This document shows, in pieces, positions 61,078-64,000 of a DNA stretch of 64,000 nucleotides. The translations under genes and the position numbers were made by a program. Each line of letters starts with the position of its first letter. The first letter of the stretch is position 1. The notes under the pieces were generated by a model. That model did not search any database. It was not told the DNA's origin and was given only the letters and a program-made list of their open reading frames with translations. The DNA comes from JADKAC01 sp964492065 (GTDB lineage Bacteria; Bacteroidota; Bacteroidia; Chitinophagales; BACL12), in contig CAZBHH010000003.1 of NCBI GenBank assembly GCA_964492065.1, forward strand, positions 124,001 to 188,000, written 5' to 3'.

Positions 61078-61845
61078 TTGAAAGATTTCCGGGCCATATT
61101 AAATCAGTTCCAACCCATTGCACTTCCCGAAATGAATGCAGTGGAATTATTGGACAGAAAGGACACCAAATTCCTGTTCGATGTGCATAGCCTGTACGAT
61201 ATACTCAGCGATCTCAGGGAGCACTATTGCGTATTGGAGGTGAACGGCGTTCGCCTGATCGGTTACAGGAATTTATACTTTGACACTGCCGATTACCAGT
61301 TTTACTTTAAGCATCACAACAAGCGCATGAACCGCCATAAGATGCGGATACGCCAATACTCCGATACGGGCTTGTGTTACTTTGAAATAAAATTGAAGAC
61401 CAATACCCGCCGCACGGTGAAGAAGCGCATGCGCATTGCGGTGTTTACACCCGAAATCACCTCCGAAATGGCGGCATTTATCCGCAGGGAAACACCCATT
61501 GACCCGCAACTGCTTCTGCCGAATGTGGAAATCGCCTTTCGGCGTATTACACTGGTAGATAAAAAATTAAGGGAAAGAGCGACGATAGACACCGGGCTTA
61601 TCGTAAAAAATACCGGACAGACTAAAGAGTTTGAAAACATTGCCATTGCCGAATTAAAACAAAACAGAACATCGTCGGGCTCGGTATTCCGCGAAGTGAT
61701 GCGCAATCACTATTCCCGCGAAATGCGCATCAGCAAATACTGCATTGCACTGTCCGGGCTGCATCCCGACCTGAAACAAAACCGGTTTAAACCCAAGCAT
61801 CTCGCTATTCATAAAATTGATAAAAAGTATTTCGTTTATGGCTGA
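61078..61845 (+). CDS. VTC-domain (polyphosphate polymerase-like) protein
   Basis: A 255-residue cytoplasmic protein of the VTC/CYTH tunnel fold. The positive residues expected in the tunnel are seen: DRKDTKF (26-32), YRNLYFDT, HKMRIRQY (87-94), FEIKLKT (102-108), KKRM, and Glu192/Lys194 in AELKQ. In yeast Vtc4 this fold polymerises ATP phosphate into polyphosphate. The start is TTG, immediately after the upstream stop. An in-frame ATG at 61132 would cut off conserved N-terminal sequence, so TTG is favoured. It overlaps DUF4956 by 8 nt. Confidence 0.88.
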   Translation: MKDFRAILNQFQPIALPEMNAVELLDRKDTKFLFDVHSLYDILSDLREHYCVLEVNGVRLIGYRNLYFDTADYQFYFKHHNKRMNRHKMRIRQYSDTGLCYFEIKLKTNTRRTVKKRMRIAVFTPEITSEMAAFIRRETPIDPQLLLPNVEIAFRRITLVDKKLRERATIDTGLIVKNTGQTKEFENIAIAELKQNRTSSGSVFREVMRNHYSREMRISKYCIALSGLHPDLKQNRFKPKHLAIHKIDKKYFVYG

Positions 61846-62494
61846 ATTGGATTCACTTAACGCTATTGGTACGGAGGAAACGGCTGCTGACACGTTTGAG
61901 ATCATGGATATCGAGTTTTACGACGACGACTTCCCGGATTTGCTGGTGCGGTTTCTGTTTAATATGCTGGTTACTTTCCTGTTGCTGCGCTATATCTACC
62001 GCAGCGACAAAAAGAACAAGAATTACGTATTTACATTCTACGTGTTCAGCACGTTGATTTTCTTTCTCTGCTATATGATGAATTCCGTAAAACTCAGCCT
62101 GGGTTTTGCCTTCGGACTATTCGCCGTATTCTCTATTCTGCGCTATCGAACAATCAGCATCCCGATGAAAGAAATGACCTACCTGTTTTTGGTTATCGGC
62201 ATTTCGGTTATCAATGCATTGACGACAAAAAAGGTATCGTTCGTAGAACTCGTATTTACCAATATCGCCATCGTGAGCATTACGCTTATCCTGGAACGGC
62301 TCTGGTACCACGAGGGGCTGAGTGAACGGGTTATTCTCTATGAAAAGATTGAAAATATCAAACCCGCGAATCACCAGGTCATGCTCGACGACCTGTGTAA
62401 CCGAACGGGTTTAGACATCCGTGAATTCGATATCGTGGAAACAGATTTCGTGCAGGATATCGCCCGGGTGCGCATTTATTATAAATCGCGATGA
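61838..62494 (+). CDS. DUF4956 membrane protein
   Basis: A 218-residue protein with an acidic N-terminus (about 1-32) and four hydrophobic helices (about 33-53, 65-85, 92-120, 125-150). The conserved FAVFSILRYRT segment lies in the third. The C-terminal about 70 residues are soluble. The family is often found beside VTC-domain genes, as here, and may provide the membrane channel or anchor for polyphosphate; that role is a hypothesis. It overlaps VTC by 8 nt and DUF2490 by 4 nt. Confidence 0.87.
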   Translation: MAELDSLNAIGTEETAADTFEIMDIEFYDDDFPDLLVRFLFNMLVTFLLLRYIYRSDKKNKNYVFTFYVFSTLIFFLCYMMNSVKLSLGFAFGLFAVFSILRYRTISIPMKEMTYLFLVIGISVINALTTKKVSFVELVFTNIAIVSITLILERLWYHEGLSERVILYEKIENIKPANHQVMLDDLCNRTGLDIREFDIVETDFVQDIARVRIYYKSR

Positions 62495-63132
62495 CCTTGA
62501 ACCGGCACATGCATATCCTGTGGTTGGTCCTGGCAATGCCCGCAGCGGCAATTGCCCAGGACATCAATTACGGAATATGGACACAGGTGGCGGTATCTTT
62601 TGACGTTGCCAAAGATTTGAAAGGATCGGTTTCCGAAATGTATCGCCAGGATTTGCAGACACCTCTGGACAGGGCGGTGATTACGGAACTGGGTTTAAAA
62701 TACGACCTCTCAAAAAAATGGTCGGTTGCCGGCGAATACCGCTTTAAGCACGAGCCGTCGGATTACGTAAACCGCATTTCCGCCGCCCTCAGCTTTCGCG
62801 AAGGCATGGGCACATTCGATTTATACATGCGATCGAAATTGCAATATGAATTAGCGCCATACGATATGCCGGAAACCACCTGGCGCAATCGCTTCAAAAT
62901 GCGTTTCGACTTTTTCAAGGATGTGAAGCCTTATTGCTCCTACGAAATTTTCCTGAGCAAAAAGCACACGGAAGTCAACCTCTCATCCTACAGGGCATCC
63001 GCAGGTGTTGACTGGGAATTGAACAAGCGCAATGCCGTTGAAATTTACATCATTACCGATCAGGAAATCAATGAAGCCAATCCCAAATTAGATTTGGTCT
63101 TCGGAGTGAGCTACGAATATAAGTTCAAGTGA
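62491..63132 (+). CDS. DUF2490 outer-membrane-like protein
   Basis: A 213-residue exported protein. A signal peptide (about 1-23, ending AIAQ) is followed by alternating amphipathic beta-strands (YGIWTQVAVSF, WSVAGEYRFKH, LDLVFGVSYEYKFK at the end). A C-terminal aromatic strand of this kind suggests a small outer-membrane barrel. DUF2490 has no known activity. It is the last gene of the lipoprotein-VTC-DUF4956 operon, coupled by ATGA. Confidence 0.83.
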   Translation: MTLNRHMHILWLVLAMPAAAIAQDINYGIWTQVAVSFDVAKDLKGSVSEMYRQDLQTPLDRAVITELGLKYDLSKKWSVAGEYRFKHEPSDYVNRISAALSFREGMGTFDLYMRSKLQYELAPYDMPETTWRNRFKMRFDFFKDVKPYCSYEIFLSKKHTEVNLSSYRASAGVDWELNKRNAVEIYIITDQEINEANPKLDLVFGVSYEYKFK

Positions 63133-63313
63133 TGATGAACAACTGTATTAAACAGGCAGACATCATTAAAACCCTTTCGCATTTTTAACTAACAATAACA
63201 ACAACCGGTTAACCGAAAATAAACCATTCCAATGATTTTGTAATACATTTGAATTACGATGGAATTTTTGAAGGGCTGCGGTGCAATGCTAAAATAAAAA
63301 TTTATACAGCGCC

Positions 63314-64000
63314 ATGAAAGAAGAAATTATTGCCAACTTAGACAACCCGTATCAACTTGAAAAATTGTACCGGGAAAATAAATCAGCGTTCAGAACAGAG
63401 TTCAACCGGCTGTACCCCGACATACATGAAAATGCAACCGCACGGGTATGGAATGAACGATTAAATTTTGGAGATGCAGCGGTTTCCGGGGAAAAAGACA
63501 ATGACTTAACTTTTGCAATTTTCGCTACTGTCATAGCTGGGCTCATAGTTAAAATACCAGATTTAACAGCAATATCTGCCGAATACTTTTACCAAAGACA
63601 CCTGGCCTTTATCGTATTCCCGCTATTGGCCGCCTTTTTCTACCGCAAACATAATTTTCAAACAAAATCATTAATCATTATAATAACAGCCTTTTTATTA
63701 CCTGTAATATACATCAATTTACTCCCCGGTAATTCCGAAAGCAATACGCTTATACTTGCATGTATTCATCTGCCATTATTTTTATGGTCGGTTTTGGGTT
63801 ATACATTTGTCGGAGGCGATTTGAGCAGCTATCACAAACGGCTGGACTTCCTCAGGTATAATGGCGACCTGGTTGTGATGTCAACCATCATTCTCATTGC
63901 CGGGGTAATACTGACCGGAATTACTATCGGTTTGTTCTCTCTTATTAACATAGATATTGAAGAATTCTACTTGAATAATATCGTTATCTGGGGGCTCGCA
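63314..64000 (+). CDS. Multi-pass membrane protein, C-terminus cut by the window
   Basis: An open frame of 229 codons from ATG 63314 to the right edge without a stop. About 65 hydrophilic N-terminal residues (MKEEIIANLDNPYQLEKL) are followed by at least five hydrophobic helices (about 75-92, 100-112, 120-137, 144-164, 185-210). The FLRYNGDLVVMSTIIL segment resembles DUF4153-type membrane proteins, a tentative match. A 181-nt AT-rich gap separates it from DUF2490, with no clear promoter. Confidence 0.65.
   Translation, partial: MKEEIIANLDNPYQLEKLYRENKSAFRTEFNRLYPDIHENATARVWNERLNFGDAAVSGEKDNDLTFAIFATVIAGLIVKIPDLTAISAEYFYQRHLAFIVFPLLAAFFYRKHNFQTKSLIIIITAFLLPVIYINLLPGNSESNTLILACIHLPLFLWSVLGYTFVGGDLSSYHKRLDFLRYNGDLVVMSTIILIAGVILTGITIGLFSLINIDIEEFYLNNIVIWGLA

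Noticed and set aside
1..64000. CRISPR array, IS element, prophage or tRNA/rRNA genes
   Set aside because: I found no regularly spaced repeats, transposase or phage genes, and no cloverleaf or rRNA-like sequence in the gene-free stretches.

Overview
The window comes from a chromosome of a Bacteroidota bacterium, probably of the Chitinophagales/Saprospirales type. Supporting signs are the type IX secretion (T9SS) regulator PorX, secreted proteins with T9SS C-terminal sorting domains, an LpxC-FabZ fusion, a BT_3928-type DoxX protein, promoters of the TAnnTTTG class, and the near absence of Shine-Dalgarno sequences. Genes are dense, on both strands, and mostly in short operons with 1-14 nt overlaps. 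I see no rRNA, tRNA, CRISPR array, insertion sequence or prophage. Most of the window is core housekeeping DNA.

Layout. 1-2518 (minus): mnmA, a lipoprotein and the N-terminal part of a subtilisin-like protease. 2648-6554 (plus): cutC, a GH2 beta-mannosidase and a PPP-type phosphatase. 6551-9762 (minus): Kup potassium transporter and two paralogous thioredoxin-fold proteins. 9839-13483: ubiX, an RDD membrane protein, an FKBP lipoprotein, a secreted unknown and a lamin-tail-domain T9SS cargo. 13476-16299 (minus): a small conserved protein plus a CCG-domain/4Fe-4S membrane protein pair. 16361-19350 (plus): a T9SS-exported S8 protease and a PRTase. 19683-22965 (minus): BT_3928-like protein, an OppB-type permease and aroK. 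23103-25877: folP, a TPR lipoprotein and an M43-like metalloprotease. 25927-28263 (minus): an ECF sigma factor, putative anti-sigma factor and outer-membrane barrel. 28384-31323 (plus): a double universal stress protein and a coupled glutamine amidotransferase/ATP-grasp-like pair. 31317-37110 (minus): ccmE-ccmF-DUF2520-fdx-iscX-ubiA-maf. 37295-39990 (plus): a MATE exporter and rocD. 39991-45067 (minus): HD hydrolase-lpxD-lpxC/fabZ-lpxA-ABC ATPase. 45122-50459 (plus): porX, tsaE, alanine dehydrogenase, CapA-like protein and DUF4294. 50506-54833 (minus): miaB-sigma54 activator-lptE-unknown-secG. 54891-63132 (plus): a GT-C membrane protein, lepB, an HMA protein, rlmH, rhomboid, threonine aldolase, and a lipoprotein-VTC-DUF4956-DUF2490 cluster. 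A partial membrane protein runs off the right end.

How the genes fit together. Envelope biogenesis dominates: lipid A synthesis, LPS export (lptE), protein export (secG, lepB), T9SS control (porX) with at least two cargos, and cytochrome c maturation (ccmE/ccmF). The least understood parts are the amidotransferase/ATP-grasp pair (29316-31323), the VTC-DUF4956-DUF2490 cluster (60676-63132), the BT_3928 protein with two cysteine-poor thioredoxin-like repeats (21298-22965), and a compact block in the gap upstream of the CapA gene (about 48461-48610). I do not see an obviously new defence or mobile system.
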